The notes under the pieces: model-generated
Databases searched by the model: none
Seen by the model: the letters and a program-made list of their open reading frames with translations, nothing else
Told to the model about the DNA's origin: nothing
Assembly (NCBI RefSeq): GCF_018732085.1
Contig: NZ_CP076103.1
Span: 3,162,001-3,226,000, forward strand
Direction of reading: 5' to 3'
DNA: 64,000 bases
Source: Lysobacter capsici
Lineage (GTDB): Bacteria; Pseudomonadota; Gammaproteobacteria; Xanthomonadales; Xanthomonadaceae
Shown here: one piece after another, positions 48,644-58,127 of the stretch
Layout of the letters: each line of letters starts with the position of its first letter
Position numbering within the stretch: position 1 is the stretch's first letter
Translations under genes and position numbers: made by a program

Positions 48644-50835
48644 CGGCCGCCCTCGCCTTGCAGCGCTTCGAAATAGCGCCGATCCGTCGCATCGCCGGCA
48701 TCGCGCGGCGTGACCGAGGCCGGCGGCCGGGTCAGCAACGGCCACAACAAGCTGCGCAGTTGCGCGCGGCACGAGGCGCACTCGGGCTGATTGCGCAGGC
48801 TGTCGAGCGCGGCCGCGAACGCGAGCGGATCGGCGACCCGCGCGTCGTGCGCGCTCAGCCAGCGTTCCAGCGCGCCGTAATCGATGGCCGCCGCCTCGCT
48901 GCTGCCCGGCGCGGCCTGCAATTGCAGCCACAAGGAACCCAGCAGCGGATCGGCCGCATTCGCCGCGATCAAGGCATCCTCGCGCCGCGCCAGGCCTTTG
49001 CGATCGCCGCCCAGGCGCCGGCTTTCGTCGATCGGCGGCAGCTCCGGCCCGACCCGCGCCAGATAGATGCGGCTGGCCTGCTGCACCTGTTTGATAAAAC
49101 CCAGCGCCTTGTACGCGTACGGCAGAGCCAGCTTCGGTTCGCCCTGGCGCAGGTGCAACTCGGATTGCCACATCTCGTCGAGCGCGGCCTTGAGCAGCTT
49201 GCGCGTTCCCGGATCGAGCAAGGTCGCGGCCTCGGCGTGATCGTGGGTGTGGCCGTACTCCTCCAGCACCGCGCCTTCCTCGCCGAACTTCGCCGGCGCC
49301 GCGCTGGGCGCGTGGTCGTGATCGTCGTGCGGCGCGGCCGCCGTCGCGGTGGCTTTATCGTCGTGCTCGTCCTTGTGCTCGCCATCGGCATCGGCCGCGG
49401 GCGCTTCGTCGTTGGTCGGCAGGCGCGGCTCGCCTTCGGCTTCTTCGCCGAGGAACTGGCCGTAGCGCAGGCGCAACAGGCGCTGGTCGACACCGATCGC
49501 GTCGGAGCGCTTGAGGAACTCATCGGCGCTGAGCTTGCGCCGCTGCGCAATCAAGGCTTCCGCGTCGATGATGATCTGGCGCTGGCTGCGGAAATACGCC
49601 GGCAACGTGGTCTTGACCATGCCTTCGATGCCGGTGGCTTCGCTGCCCAGGTCAGCCGGCCAGCGCAGGATCAAGCTGGGACTCAACGCGTTCTGCGGCT
49701 GCGGGCTGCGATTGTCGTCGACACTGAGCTGGACGATCAGGTCGTCGCCGACCGCGAAGCCCAGCGCGGCCAGGTCCAGCCGATGCGCATAGCGTTTCTG
49801 CGCGGCCGCGCCGGTGCCGTGCAGGCTGATGCGCTGCTCGCGGAAGGTGATGTTCTCGCCGCTGCCCTGGGCCAGGGTGATGCGCAGTTGCGCGGCGGCT
49901 GCGAGGCCGTAATCGTCGGTGGCTTCGAACACCAGCGGCCAGGCGCGCTGCCCCTGCGCCATCAGGGTCAGGCCGCGATCGGGTTCGAGCACGCGCAGCT
50001 GCGGCGCACGATCGGGAGTCACGTCGAGTCGATACAGACGTCTCGACTGCGCCGGCGCGGCGCCGGCCGCTTCGATCCGGTACAGCGCCGACTTGGGCAG
50101 GACGCGTTGTGCGATCCAGTCCTCGCCTTGCCGGCGCAGCGGCAGGCGCAGGCCATCGTGGAACACCAGCGCGGCGCTCGCCGGTTGCGGCTGGAAACGC
50201 AGGGTCCAGCGCAGGTTCGAACCTTGGGGCACGCGCGCTTCGAGCGTCGGTTCGCCCCGTGGCGCCAAACGCGTATAGCCAGGCGGATCGACCCGCAGCG
50301 CCTGCTCGGTCAATCGCGGCTGCCCTGGCAACGCCGCGACGGCCGGCGCGGGCGACAGCGCGTCCAACGCCGGCGCAGCCGGCTTTGGCATCGGCCACAG
50401 CACGATGGCCGCAAACACCAGCGCGGCGATCAGCAGCGAGAGCACCGATCGCTTCGTCGACCACGCCGGTCGCAGGTCCACCGGTGTTGCGTGCGCGAGA
50501 CGATCCTGCAAGCGCGCCCGCTGCAGGGTCTGCAAGCCAGTGAGACCTTGCGGCGATGCGAACAGCAGATCGGCGCTGTCGTCCATGTCCGCGCGCAGCG
50601 TGTTGAGGCGGCGAATCAGCCACTGCGTGTCCAGGCGCCGGGCGCTGTGCGCACTCATCGCCGCGATCAGCGCGAGGACGACGATCAGCGCGATGACCGC
50701 GGCGGCGATGCAATGGAAACGCAACACCAACCCCGCCACGACGAAGGCCCACGGCGTGCAGCTCAACGCCAGATCGAGCCCTTGCCGGACGCGCACGCCG
50801 CGCAACAGGCTACGCAGTTGCCCGCTCGCGTTCAT
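48640..50835 (-). CDS. DUF4175-family large membrane protein
   Basis: A 731-residue protein with N-terminal helices (FVVAGLVLRFHCIAAAVIALIV and SVLSLLIAALVFAAIVLW) and a long periplasmic part. The region after about residue 170 resembles DUF4175 (RVDPPGYTRLAP, DRAPQLRVLEPDRGL, FEATDDYGLAAAAQLRI), followed by a charged His/Asp-rich stretch (about 480-525, with HDDHDH and HTHDHAE) that may bind metal. It is coupled by ATGA overlaps to the genes on both sides. Function unknown; the family accompanies MoxR-DUF58-BatA operons. Confidence 0.8.
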   Translation of the reverse strand: MNASGQLRSLLRGVRVRQGLDLALSCTPWAFVVAGLVLRFHCIAAAVIALIVVLALIAAMSAHSARRLDTQWLIRRLNTLRADMDDSADLLFASPQGLTGLQTLQRARLQDRLAHATPVDLRPAWSTKRSVLSLLIAALVFAAIVLWPMPKPAAPALDALSPAPAVAALPGQPRLTEQALRVDPPGYTRLAPRGEPTLEARVPQGSNLRWTLRFQPQPASAALVFHDGLRLPLRRQGEDWIAQRVLPKSALYRIEAAGAAPAQSRRLYRLDVTPDRAPQLRVLEPDRGLTLMAQGQRAWPLVFEATDDYGLAAAAQLRITLAQGSGENITFREQRISLHGTGAAAQKRYAHRLDLAALGFAVGDDLIVQLSVDDNRSPQPQNALSPSLILRWPADLGSEATGIEGMVKTTLPAYFRSQRQIIIDAEALIAQRRKLSADEFLKRSDAIGVDQRLLRLRYGQFLGEEAEGEPRLPTNDEAPAADADGEHKDEHDDKATATAAAPHDDHDHAPSAAPAKFGEEGAVLEEYGHTHDHAEAATLLDPGTRKLLKAALDEMWQSELHLRQGEPKLALPYAYKALGFIKQVQQASRIYLARVGPELPPIDESRRLGGDRKGLARREDALIAANAADPLLGSLWLQLQAAPGSSEAAAIDYGALERWLSAHDARVADPLAFAAALDSLRNQPECASCRAQLRSLLWPLLTRPPASVTPRDAGDATDRRYFEALQGEGGR

Positions 50836-52034
50836 GGCGCCGCTCCACGGCGCGGCCGCGTCGCCAGCCAACGTTCGAACCCGAACACCAGCGCGATCAA
50901 CAACCCCAGCCACAACCGCAGATCGCGCGGCGGCAACGCGAATGCGGCCGCGCCGGTCGACGGCGCATGCTCGCGCGCCATCACCCGCGACAGCGGCTCA
51001 CGCGGCGGTTCGAACACATTGCGCAATTGTCCGGCGAACCCGGGTTCGAGCAGTTCCGGCAGCGCCTGCGGGGTCAGTGCGCGGGTCCAGCGCATGACAA
51101 TGCCGCGGCCGTAGCGCGCGCCTTCGACCAGGACCGCACCGTCGGCATTGCGCCACAGCGGCGCCGGTACGATCGCCTTGTTATCGCCCGCGCCGCTCGG
51201 CCACGCACTGGCCTTGTCGAGCAGGACCGTGCCGCCGCCCGCGATCCATTCGCTCACCGCGCTCGGCAACGGGCCGGGCTTGAGCCACAGCAATTGTCTG
51301 GACGACGCGTCCAGCGGCTGTGTGTCCGGCGCGATCGAACCGTTGCGGCGCGCTGCCGCGACCGCGCCGGGTTCGCGCCACGACGCGATCGCCGCGCGCA
51401 GATACGGCAACGCGGCCGCGCGATCGGCGGCGTAGCGGATCGAGGGATCGGGCACGGCCACCGCGGGCGCGGTTCGCGCCGGCATTGCGCCCGGCAGCAC
51501 CCGCCATTCGACCTGCCGCGACAAGCGCGGCCGTTGCGCATCGACGCCTTGCAGTTGCTCGGGCACCAGCACGGTCACCGCGACCGACGCCGGAAGCGCG
51601 GCATCGAGTTCGCGCAGCAGGCTCGATACCGGCAACTCCGAAGACGCCGACGGCGCTGGCGCGGCCGGATCGAATACCGGGAACCCGGGTGTCAGCCAAT
51701 GCATGCGCGCATCCGCGGGCCGATCCAGCGCCGCCAACGCCTGCGCCTGCACGCCCGGCACCACCGCGACCCATGGCGCATCGCTCTGCGCGCCGTACAG
51801 CGCCGGCCGCGCCAGCAACAAGGCCAGCAACGCCAGCAACAGCAGGCGCACCGCCAGCAGCAGCCGTTCGTCGAAACGGATGCGATGGCGCGGCTTGGGT
51901 CGCTGCCGCAACCAACGCAGCGCGGCGAAATCGGTCGGGCGCTGTTCGCTGCGCCGGGCCAGATGGATCAGCAACGGCACGATCAACGCGGCGAGCGCGG
52001 CCAGGCCGAGCGGCAGCAACAGCACCGGGTTCAC
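50832..52034 (-). CDS. BatA-like membrane protein
   Basis: A 400-residue protein beginning with the BatA N-terminal pattern: a first helix LLLPLGLAALAALIVPLLIHL, RRSEQRPTDFAALRWLRQ, then a second helix RLLLLALLALLLARPALY. The central domain resembles an amidotransferase-like fold rather than an intact von Willebrand A domain (no MIDAS DxSxS seen). A third helix lies near the C-terminus (LWLGLLIALVFGFERWL). Overlaps the DUF58 gene at one end and the DUF4175 gene at the other. Confidence 0.82.
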   Translation of the reverse strand: MNPVLLLPLGLAALAALIVPLLIHLARRSEQRPTDFAALRWLRQRPKPRHRIRFDERLLLAVRLLLLALLALLLARPALYGAQSDAPWVAVVPGVQAQALAALDRPADARMHWLTPGFPVFDPAAPAPSASSELPVSSLLRELDAALPASVAVTVLVPEQLQGVDAQRPRLSRQVEWRVLPGAMPARTAPAVAVPDPSIRYAADRAAALPYLRAAIASWREPGAVAAARRNGSIAPDTQPLDASSRQLLWLKPGPLPSAVSEWIAGGGTVLLDKASAWPSGAGDNKAIVPAPLWRNADGAVLVEGARYGRGIVMRWTRALTPQALPELLEPGFAGQLRNVFEPPREPLSRVMAREHAPSTGAAAFALPPRDLRLWLGLLIALVFGFERWLATRPRRGAAP

Positions 52035-52924
52035 GCCGCCCCCGCGCTGTCGCGCGCGCCGAACAATCGCCGCAGCGGCAGATCCAGCGCTTGATCGAGC
52101 ACGTACTCGGCATGGCGTATGCCGCTCGCGTCCAGGCGCGCATCCAGCGCCGAACGCACGGCGGCGAAGCGGCCGAGGAAGTCCTCGCGCAAGGCCGCGC
52201 CGTCGCCGAGCAACTCCTCGCCGGTCTCCTGATCGCGGAAGCGGTAGCCGCCGCGGAACGGGAAATCGCGTTCCTCGGCGGTCAGGATGCGGATGCTCAG
52301 CACTTCGCGCCGCGCCGCGGCGAGGCGTTCGGCAACTTCGAGCGCGCCTTCGTCGAAGCCGTCGCCGATCATGATCACCAGATCACCGGCGCCGATGCGT
52401 TCCCACAGCGGCCGCAAGGCATCGGCCGCGGGCCATACGCCCTGCGCCGACAAGCCGTGCAGTTCCAGCAGCAAGCGATCGCGCTGACGCACGCCGGCCG
52501 CGGGCGCGACCAGGCGCAGGCCATCGCCGCGCAATGCGATCAGCCCGAACCGGTCGCCCTGGCGCAGCGCCAGTTCGGCCACGCAGGCCGCCAGCGCCTT
52601 GCCTGCGTGCAAGCGCGACCAGCCCGGACGCGCCGCGTCGCCCTGGGTCATCGACGCGGTCGCATCGAGCAACAGCCACACCGCGAGCGGGCTCTCGCGT
52701 TCGGCCTCGCGCACGAAGAAGCGATCGGAGCGTGCGTACAACTTCCAATCGACCTGGCGCAGTTCGTCGCCGGGCTCGTAGGCGCGGTACTGGGCGAATT
52801 CCAGCCCGGCGCCACGGCTGCGGCTGCTGTGCAGGCCGATGCCGTGGTTGCCGACCGCGCGCCGCGACAGCAACTGCAGGCTGCGCAGCCGCGCCCGCAC
52901 CTCGGGAGGAATCAGGTCGTTCAC
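52031..52924 (-). CDS. DUF58 domain protein
   Basis: A 297-residue protein with the DUF58 core GLEFAQYRAYEPGDELRQVD and WKLYARSDRFFVREAE, followed by a von Willebrand A-like domain with LLLDATASM (DxTxS, MIDAS-like) and VIMIGDGFDEGALE. In other bacteria DUF58 proteins work with MoxR ATPases, probably in metal-ion insertion or complex maturation. The MoxR gene is 19 bp upstream. Confidence 0.92.
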   Translation of the reverse strand: MNDLIPPEVRARLRSLQLLSRRAVGNHGIGLHSSRSRGAGLEFAQYRAYEPGDELRQVDWKLYARSDRFFVREAERESPLAVWLLLDATASMTQGDAARPGWSRLHAGKALAACVAELALRQGDRFGLIALRGDGLRLVAPAAGVRQRDRLLLELHGLSAQGVWPAADALRPLWERIGAGDLVIMIGDGFDEGALEVAERLAAARREVLSIRILTAEERDFPFRGGYRFRDQETGEELLGDGAALREDFLGRFAAVRSALDARLDASGIRHAEYVLDQALDLPLRRLFGARDSAGAA

Positions 52925-52943
52925 CGTGCCGTCCGTGCCGCGC

Positions 52944-53954
52944 TCAGCCGCCGGGCAGCGGCACGCCGCGCAGCAAGGCGGCGATCACGTCGTCGGCGCT
53001 CTTGTTCTCGGCCTCGGCCGCGAACGACAGCAGCAGGCGATGGCGCATCACCGGCGCGGCCAGCGCGGCGATGTCCTCGCGGGTCGCAGCGAAACGGCCG
53101 TGCAGCAACGCACGCGCCTTGGCCGCGAGCACCAGCGATTGGCCGGCGCGCGGACCGGCGCCCCACTTCACCCACTGCCGCACTTCCGCCAGCCCGCCTT
53201 CGTCGGGACGGCTCGCGCGCACCAGCCGAGTGATCCACAACAGCAGATCCTCGGCCAGATGCACTTCGCGCACCCGCGCCTGCAAGGCCAGCACATCTTC
53301 GCCTCCCATCACCCGAGGCACCTGCGCGCTGTGCGCGCCGGTGGTCTGCTGCAGGATGTCGTGTTCTTCGCGTTCGCTCGGATAGCCCACGCGGATATGC
53401 AGCAGGAAGCGGTCGAGCTGCGCTTCGGGCAAGGGATAGGTGCCGGCCTGTTCGAGCGGGTTCTGAGTGGCGAGCACGAAGAACGGCGACGGCAAGGTGT
53501 GGGTCACGCCGGCATAGCTGACGGTGCGTTCCTGCATCGCTTCGAGCAGCGCCGCCTGAGTCTTGGGCGGAGTGCGGTTGAGTTCGTCGGCGAGCAGCAG
53601 ATTGGTGAAGATCGGCCCGGGCTGGAAACGGAAATGACGATGGCCGGTGCCGTGATCTTCTTCGAGCAGTTCGGTGCCGAGGATGTCGCTGGGCATCAGA
53701 TCGGGGGTGAACTGCACGCGCCGGAACTGCAGTTCCAGCGCCTGTCCGAGCGAGCGCACCAGCAAGGTCTTGCCGAGCCCGGGCACGCCTTCGAGCAGGC
53801 AGTGGCCGCCCGCGAGCAGGCCGATCAGCAACTGCTCGACCACCTCGTCCTGGCCGACGATCGCCTGCGCGATCGCCTGGCGCAGCGCGCCGAGCCGTTC
53901 GAGCTGCGCCTTGAGTTCGGCTTCGCCGTTGTTGTTTGCCGTGTTCGTAGTCAT
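52944..53954 (-). CDS. MoxR-family AAA+ ATPase
   Basis: A 336-residue AAA+ chaperone-like ATPase: Walker A EGVPGLGKTLLVRSL, Walker B LLLADELNRTPPKTQAALLEAM, sensor FFVLATQNPLEQAGTYPLPEAQLDRFLL (slightly extended here in two parts) and the lid domain with GPRAGQSLVLAAKARAL. MoxR proteins act with DUF58/vWA partners, here encoded directly downstream. It starts a five-gene coupled set and is separated from the DUF4159/TldDE genes by an inverted-repeat gap. Confidence 0.95.
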   Translation of the reverse strand: MTTNTANNNGEAELKAQLERLGALRQAIAQAIVGQDEVVEQLLIGLLAGGHCLLEGVPGLGKTLLVRSLGQALELQFRRVQFTPDLMPSDILGTELLEEDHGTGHRHFRFQPGPIFTNLLLADELNRTPPKTQAALLEAMQERTVSYAGVTHTLPSPFFVLATQNPLEQAGTYPLPEAQLDRFLLHIRVGYPSEREEHDILQQTTGAHSAQVPRVMGGEDVLALQARVREVHLAEDLLLWITRLVRASRPDEGGLAEVRQWVKWGAGPRAGQSLVLAAKARALLHGRFAATREDIAALAAPVMRHRLLLSFAAEAENKSADDVIAALLRGVPLPGG

Positions 53955-54006
53955 TTCATCGTCCCGGAAGCCAACGCCACATCAAATCGCCACGTTTAAG
54001 GTTCCC

Positions 54007-54128
54007 CCCTTTGAAAAAGGGGGCCAGGGGGGATTTGCTTTTGCTTTTGCGTTCAAGCAAAGCCAAAGCAAAGTCAAAAGCAAATCCCCCGCGTCCGCTG
54101 CGCGGTCGCCGCCCCTTTTTTCAAAGGG
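54007..54128. repeat. Imperfect inverted repeat of about 120 bp
   Basis: CCCTTTGAAAAAGGGG plus GGGGGGATTTGCTTTT (54007-54042) is matched in inverse by AAAAGCAAATCCCCC (54076-54090) and GCCCCTTTTTTCAAAGGG (54111-54128). The spacer is a run of AAAGC-like words. It fills the 320-bp gap between the DUF4159 and MoxR genes. A GATTCCCG-type repeat follows at 54240-54282. Confidence 0.75.
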
Positions 54129-54239
54129 AGCAACAGCAACGGCTGCGCTACACATCCGACTTCACCGGCATCCATTCCCGCCTCACCACTCACGGCCCGC
54201 ATATCCCGCACCACGACACAAGCTTTCGCAACCCGCCTT

Positions 54240-54282
54240 ACCGATTCCCAACTCCCAATTCCCGATTCCCGGCTCTCAGGAC
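54240..54282. repeat. GATTCCCG-type short repeats
   Basis: CCGATTCCCAACTCCCAATTCCCGATTCCCGG is a variant of the units seen at 20957 and 25700. It reaches the stop codon of the DUF4159 gene. Confidence 0.6.
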
Positions 54283-54977
54283 CCCAACGCATACATAACG
54301 ATATTGACCCCGAACTTCGTATTGTCCTCAGCCAGAAACCGCTTGTTGCGCCAGTCGTAATCCCACTCGCAGCCGTAATCCTTGTTGCTGTACAAAATGC
54401 CCAGGCGACCGTCGATCTCGATGCCCTGCAGATAGTCGTGGACCAGGTCGTCGCCCCAGCCGTTCAATTCGAACCCGGTCGCCGGCGGGCCGTCGAACAC
54501 GAAGAAGCTGCGGTAGATCGGGTGGTTCTTCGGCAATCGCTTGAGCGCCTTGGCGCCGAAGATCTTGCCCATCTGCGCCTCGAACGACTTGGCGAACAAG
54601 CCGTCGATGTCGTGATTGCAATCGTCGACGAACACGAAGCCGCCATTGCGCACGTAGCGTTCGAAGTTGCGCCGCTCGTCGGGGTTGAACTCGACCAGCT
54701 TGTGCCCGGCCAGATAACAGAACGGCGCCGCCAGCATCTTCGGATCGGCCAGCGCCAGCACGTGTTCCTTCGGGTCCACGCGCAGGTTGGTGTAGTCGAT
54801 TAGCGAGGTGATCAGGTTGGCCGGCATGCGCTGGTCGACGTCCCAGTCGCCGGAGTCGTACTTGAGCCGGGTGAACCAGAAGTCGTAATCGGCCGCGGCC
54901 TGCGCCAGCGGCGAACGCGCGAGCCAGGCGCCGGCCGCGCCGCCCAGCATCAAGCGCAGGAACTGCGCGCGGTTCAC
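54276..54977 (-). CDS. Exported DUF4159 family protein
   Basis: A 233-residue protein with an N-terminal signal (FLRLMLGGAAGAWLARSPLAQA). The DUF4159 region follows: WFTRLKYDSGDWDVD, LITSLIDYTNLRVDP, FCYLAGHKLVEFNPDERRNFERYVRNGG and FVFVDDCNHDIDG, with a glutamine-amidotransferase-like fold expected. A GTG start was assigned at 54977 because it precedes the signal directly; upstream sequence belongs to the intergenic gap after tldD. DUF4159 proteins are regular partners of MoxR-DUF58 operons. No enzymatic role is known. Confidence 0.83.
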   Translation of the reverse strand: MNRAQFLRLMLGGAAGAWLARSPLAQAAADYDFWFTRLKYDSGDWDVDQRMPANLITSLIDYTNLRVDPKEHVLALADPKMLAAPFCYLAGHKLVEFNPDERRNFERYVRNGGFVFVDDCNHDIDGLFAKSFEAQMGKIFGAKALKRLPKNHPIYRSFFVFDGPPATGFELNGWGDDLVHDYLQGIEIDGRLGILYSNKDYGCEWDYDWRNKRFLAEDNTKFGVNIVMYALGS

Positions 54978-55039
54978 CGCCGCGTGCCCTTGCGCGCGAC
55001 GATCGGCAATGGCGCGCCCTCGCCCATCGGCTTCATCGC

Positions 55040-56665
55040 CTACAGCGCACGCGCGGTGTTGATGACGTTGATGCCGTTGAAACGCGTCGTGCTCGACCCG
55101 TGCGACACCGCCGAGACCTGGCTGGGCTGGCCCTTGCCGTCGAAGAACGAACCGCCAAGGCGGAAATCGCGTTCGTCGCACACCGCCACGCAGGCGTTCC
55201 AGAATTCCGGCGTGCGGATCTGGTAGGCCGCGTCCTCGATCATCCCGGCCACTTCGCCGTTCTTGATCTCGAAGAACAACTGGCCGCCGAACTGGGCGTT
55301 GTAGCGCTGCTGATCGATCGAGTACGAACCGCGGCCATGCACGTACAGACCGCGCTCCACGCCCTTGATCATCTGCGCCACGCTCAACGGCGTCTTGCCC
55401 GGCTTCAGCGAGACATTGGCCATGCGCTGGAACTGCACGCTCGACCACGAATCGGCGTAGCTGCACCCGTGCGACTGCTTGTGGCCAAGGATATGCGCTT
55501 CATCGCGGGTGGCCTGGTAGTCGACCAGGATGCCGTCGCGGATCAGGTCCCATTCGCGGGTCTTGACGCCTTCGTCGTCGAAGCCGACCGCGCCCAGGCT
55601 GCCCGGGCGGGTCTTGTCGGCGACGAAATTGACCGTTTCGCTGCCGTAGCGATAGCCCTGGTCGCGCTTGTCCAGGGTGGCGAAACTGGTGCCGGCGTAA
55701 TTGGCTTCGTAGCCGAGCACGCGATCGAGTTCGAGCGGATGGCCGACGTTCTCGTGGATGGTCAGGAACAGGTTCGACGGGTCCAGCACCAGATCGTACT
55801 TGCCCGGCTTCACCGAAGGCGCCTTGAGTTTGGCGCGGGCGTGGCCGGCCGCGGCGACCGCGTCGGCCATCACGTCGTAGGAGCGGCCGTAACCGATCAG
55901 GCCGCCGGGCAGCGACACCTGGCCCGCCGGATCGGCGTCGAGGTATTCGTAGCCCATGCCCATCGGCGCCGACAAGCCGTCGCGGGTGCGGAACTTGCCG
56001 GTGGCCTTGTCGACCGCGGTCGCGGTCAGCGGCAACCAGATGCGATGCACGTCCTGGTCGATGTAGCTGCCGTCGGTGGACGCAAAATATTTCTGTTCGT
56101 TGATCACGAACAAGGTCGAGTTGACGTAGTCGGCGCCGGCCTTGAGCGCGGCGTCGTTGACCGACAGCAGCAGGTCGACTTTTTCCTTGATCGGTACCGC
56201 CATCGCGTTCTTGCGGATCGGCGTTTTCCACGCGACCTCGCCCACGCCGGTGACTGGCGCCAGCTCGACCTTGCGCGTGAGCACCCGCGCATTGGCGCGC
56301 GCGATCGCCACGGCCTGGCGGGTCGCGGCGGCCACCGCGTCGGCGCTCGACGAGGCGGTGGCGGCGAAGCCCCAGGCGCCGTCGCACAGCACGCGGATGC
56401 CGACGCCGGCGGATTCGCCGTTGACGATATTGCGCACCTGCGCCTCGCGGGTGATCACCGACTGGCGCAGATAACGCCCGATGCGCACGTCGCAATAACT
56501 CGCGCCGCCTTCGCGCGCCGCGCTCAACGCGGTGTCGGCCAGATGCCGACGTTTGGCCTGGTCGACCGGTTCCAGCAGCGCATCGGCCGCGATCGCGCGG
56601 CCGTAGGGAAGCGCCAGGCCGGCCAGGCCAAGGCCGGTGAAACTCAGGAAATCGCGTCGTTGCAC
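55040..56665 (-). CDS. tldD: TldD-like metallopeptidase (paralogue 1)
   Basis: TldD is the catalytic half of the TldD/TldE protease, which degrades unfolded peptides and trims some RiPP leaders. This 541-residue copy has a Tat-like N-terminus (MQRRDFLSFTGLGLAGLALPYG), the zinc motif HENVGHPLELDRVLGYEANYAG (HExxxH about 305-310), and a conserved Cys in SHGCSYADSW. The Tat-like leader is unusual for a protease that is cytoplasmic in Escherichia coli, and implies export. It lies downstream of the tldE-like gene and a second tldD-like gene. Confidence 0.92.
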   Translation of the reverse strand: MQRRDFLSFTGLGLAGLALPYGRAIAADALLEPVDQAKRRHLADTALSAAREGGASYCDVRIGRYLRQSVITREAQVRNIVNGESAGVGIRVLCDGAWGFAATASSSADAVAAATRQAVAIARANARVLTRKVELAPVTGVGEVAWKTPIRKNAMAVPIKEKVDLLLSVNDAALKAGADYVNSTLFVINEQKYFASTDGSYIDQDVHRIWLPLTATAVDKATGKFRTRDGLSAPMGMGYEYLDADPAGQVSLPGGLIGYGRSYDVMADAVAAAGHARAKLKAPSVKPGKYDLVLDPSNLFLTIHENVGHPLELDRVLGYEANYAGTSFATLDKRDQGYRYGSETVNFVADKTRPGSLGAVGFDDEGVKTREWDLIRDGILVDYQATRDEAHILGHKQSHGCSYADSWSSVQFQRMANVSLKPGKTPLSVAQMIKGVERGLYVHGRGSYSIDQQRYNAQFGGQLFFEIKNGEVAGMIEDAAYQIRTPEFWNACVAVCDERDFRLGGSFFDGKGQPSQVSAVSHGSSTTRFNGINVINTARAL

Positions 56666-56772
56666 AGGCGGCTCGCACTCATTGGATCGAACACATCGGG
56701 AAAATCACACGACTCACGCGGCGATGGCGAGTGACGGACCGCAACGCGGCCACGCCACCCGCCCGGCGCCGG

Positions 56773-58107
56773 TCAGACCGCGTCCGACAGCGAGGTGAAA
56801 GTGAAATCGCGCAGCTTCATCGGCGGGATCATCATCACGAAGCCCGACTCGTCGCCGGCCACGCGCACCGGACGGCCGAGTTCCTCGATGTTGTTGAGCA
56901 TGATCACCGGCGATTCGTTGAAGCGGAAATTCTTCACCGGATGCTTGATCACGCCGTTCTCGATGTAGAAGGTGCCGTCGCGGGTCAGGCCGGTCAGCAG
57001 CACGGTCTGCGGATCGACCATGCGGATGTACCAGGTGCGGGTGACCAGGATGCCCTTCTGGGTGCCCTTGATGAGCTCGGCGGTGGACTTGTCGCCGCCG
57101 GCCATCAGCAGGTTGCCCGGCGAGCCGATCGCTTTCTTGCCCTGCTTCTTCGCCCAGAAGCGCGAATAATCCAGCGCGGCGACCTTGCCGTTTTCGATGA
57201 TCGCCATCTTCTCGCGCGGCAGGCCCTCGCTGTCCCACGGCAACACCGAGGCGCGCGGATCCCAGGGATCGGCGCTGATGTTGACGCGCGGGTCGTAGAC
57301 CAGTTCGCCGAGCTTGTTGCCGCCGCCCTTCTTGGACAGGAAGCTGCGGCCTTCGTCGGCCTGACGCGCGCCGAAGAAATTCATCATGAACGAGATCAGA
57401 CCGGCAGCCGCGGCCGGTTCCAGGATCACCGTGTACTTGCCCGGCTCCAGCGCCTTGGCCTCGGCCGATTCGGTGGCCTTGCGCATGGCGATGCGCACGT
57501 CGGCATCGGTCTTGAACTGGCCCGAGTCCTGCACGTTGCGCCCGACCCAACCCGAACCGCGGCCGTCCTCGGTGCGCACGGTGCAGGTGTAGTTGAAGTT
57601 GGTCGCCTGCTGGTAGCCGAAGTTGCCCTTGCTGTTGGCGAAGGCGACGAAGCTCTGGCCGTCCTCGAGGAAACCCGCGGCGGTAAGCTTGTCGGCGCGG
57701 CACGGCGCGATCGAGTCGGCCGCGACCTGGGCGCGGAACTCGGGCGTGATCGCGGCGGTGGCGGCGCTGAAGGTCGAGCTGGGCTTGTAGCTTTGCTTGT
57801 CGATCGCCGGCATGAACTCGGGGTTTTCCGGCGCCAGTCGCGCCAGGTCCTCGGCGCGGCGGACCACGCGTTCGAGCGCGGCGTCGTCGAACTCGTTGAT
57901 GGTCGCGGTGCCGGTGCGGTTGCCGAACGCGACCTGCACGGCGAGGTCGGCGTTGCTGACGATGCCGCTGGTCGACACGTTGTTGAGGGCGAACCGGATG
58001 TTGCCGTCGATCGAACCGGTCAGGGTCGCGGTGCACTCATCGGCCTTGGACAGGGCGATGACCTTGTCGAGGATAACTTTGGATTGCGCTTCGGTGAAAA
58101 TGCTCAT
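56773..58107 (-). CDS. tldE: TldE/PmbA-like protein
   Basis: The non-catalytic partner of TldD. The 444-residue protein has the TldE pattern (VIALSKADECTATLTGS, NVSTSGIVSNADLAVQVAFGNRTGTAT, RRAEDLARLAPENPEFMP) and the C-terminal GSPGNLLMAGGDKSTAELIKG, ILVTRTWYIRMVDPQTVLLTGLTRDGTFYIENG. It has no HExxxH. No signal peptide is evident, in contrast to both TldD-like neighbours, unless it is exported with a partner. It is placed between the two tldD-like genes (20 bp after the first). Confidence 0.9.
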   Translation of the reverse strand: MSIFTEAQSKVILDKVIALSKADECTATLTGSIDGNIRFALNNVSTSGIVSNADLAVQVAFGNRTGTATINEFDDAALERVVRRAEDLARLAPENPEFMPAIDKQSYKPSSTFSAATAAITPEFRAQVAADSIAPCRADKLTAAGFLEDGQSFVAFANSKGNFGYQQATNFNYTCTVRTEDGRGSGWVGRNVQDSGQFKTDADVRIAMRKATESAEAKALEPGKYTVILEPAAAAGLISFMMNFFGARQADEGRSFLSKKGGGNKLGELVYDPRVNISADPWDPRASVLPWDSEGLPREKMAIIENGKVAALDYSRFWAKKQGKKAIGSPGNLLMAGGDKSTAELIKGTQKGILVTRTWYIRMVDPQTVLLTGLTRDGTFYIENGVIKHPVKNFRFNESPVIMLNNIEELGRPVRVAGDESGFVMMIPPMKLRDFTFTSLSDAV

Positions 58108-58127
58108 TAGTGATTCTCCTGCGCCGG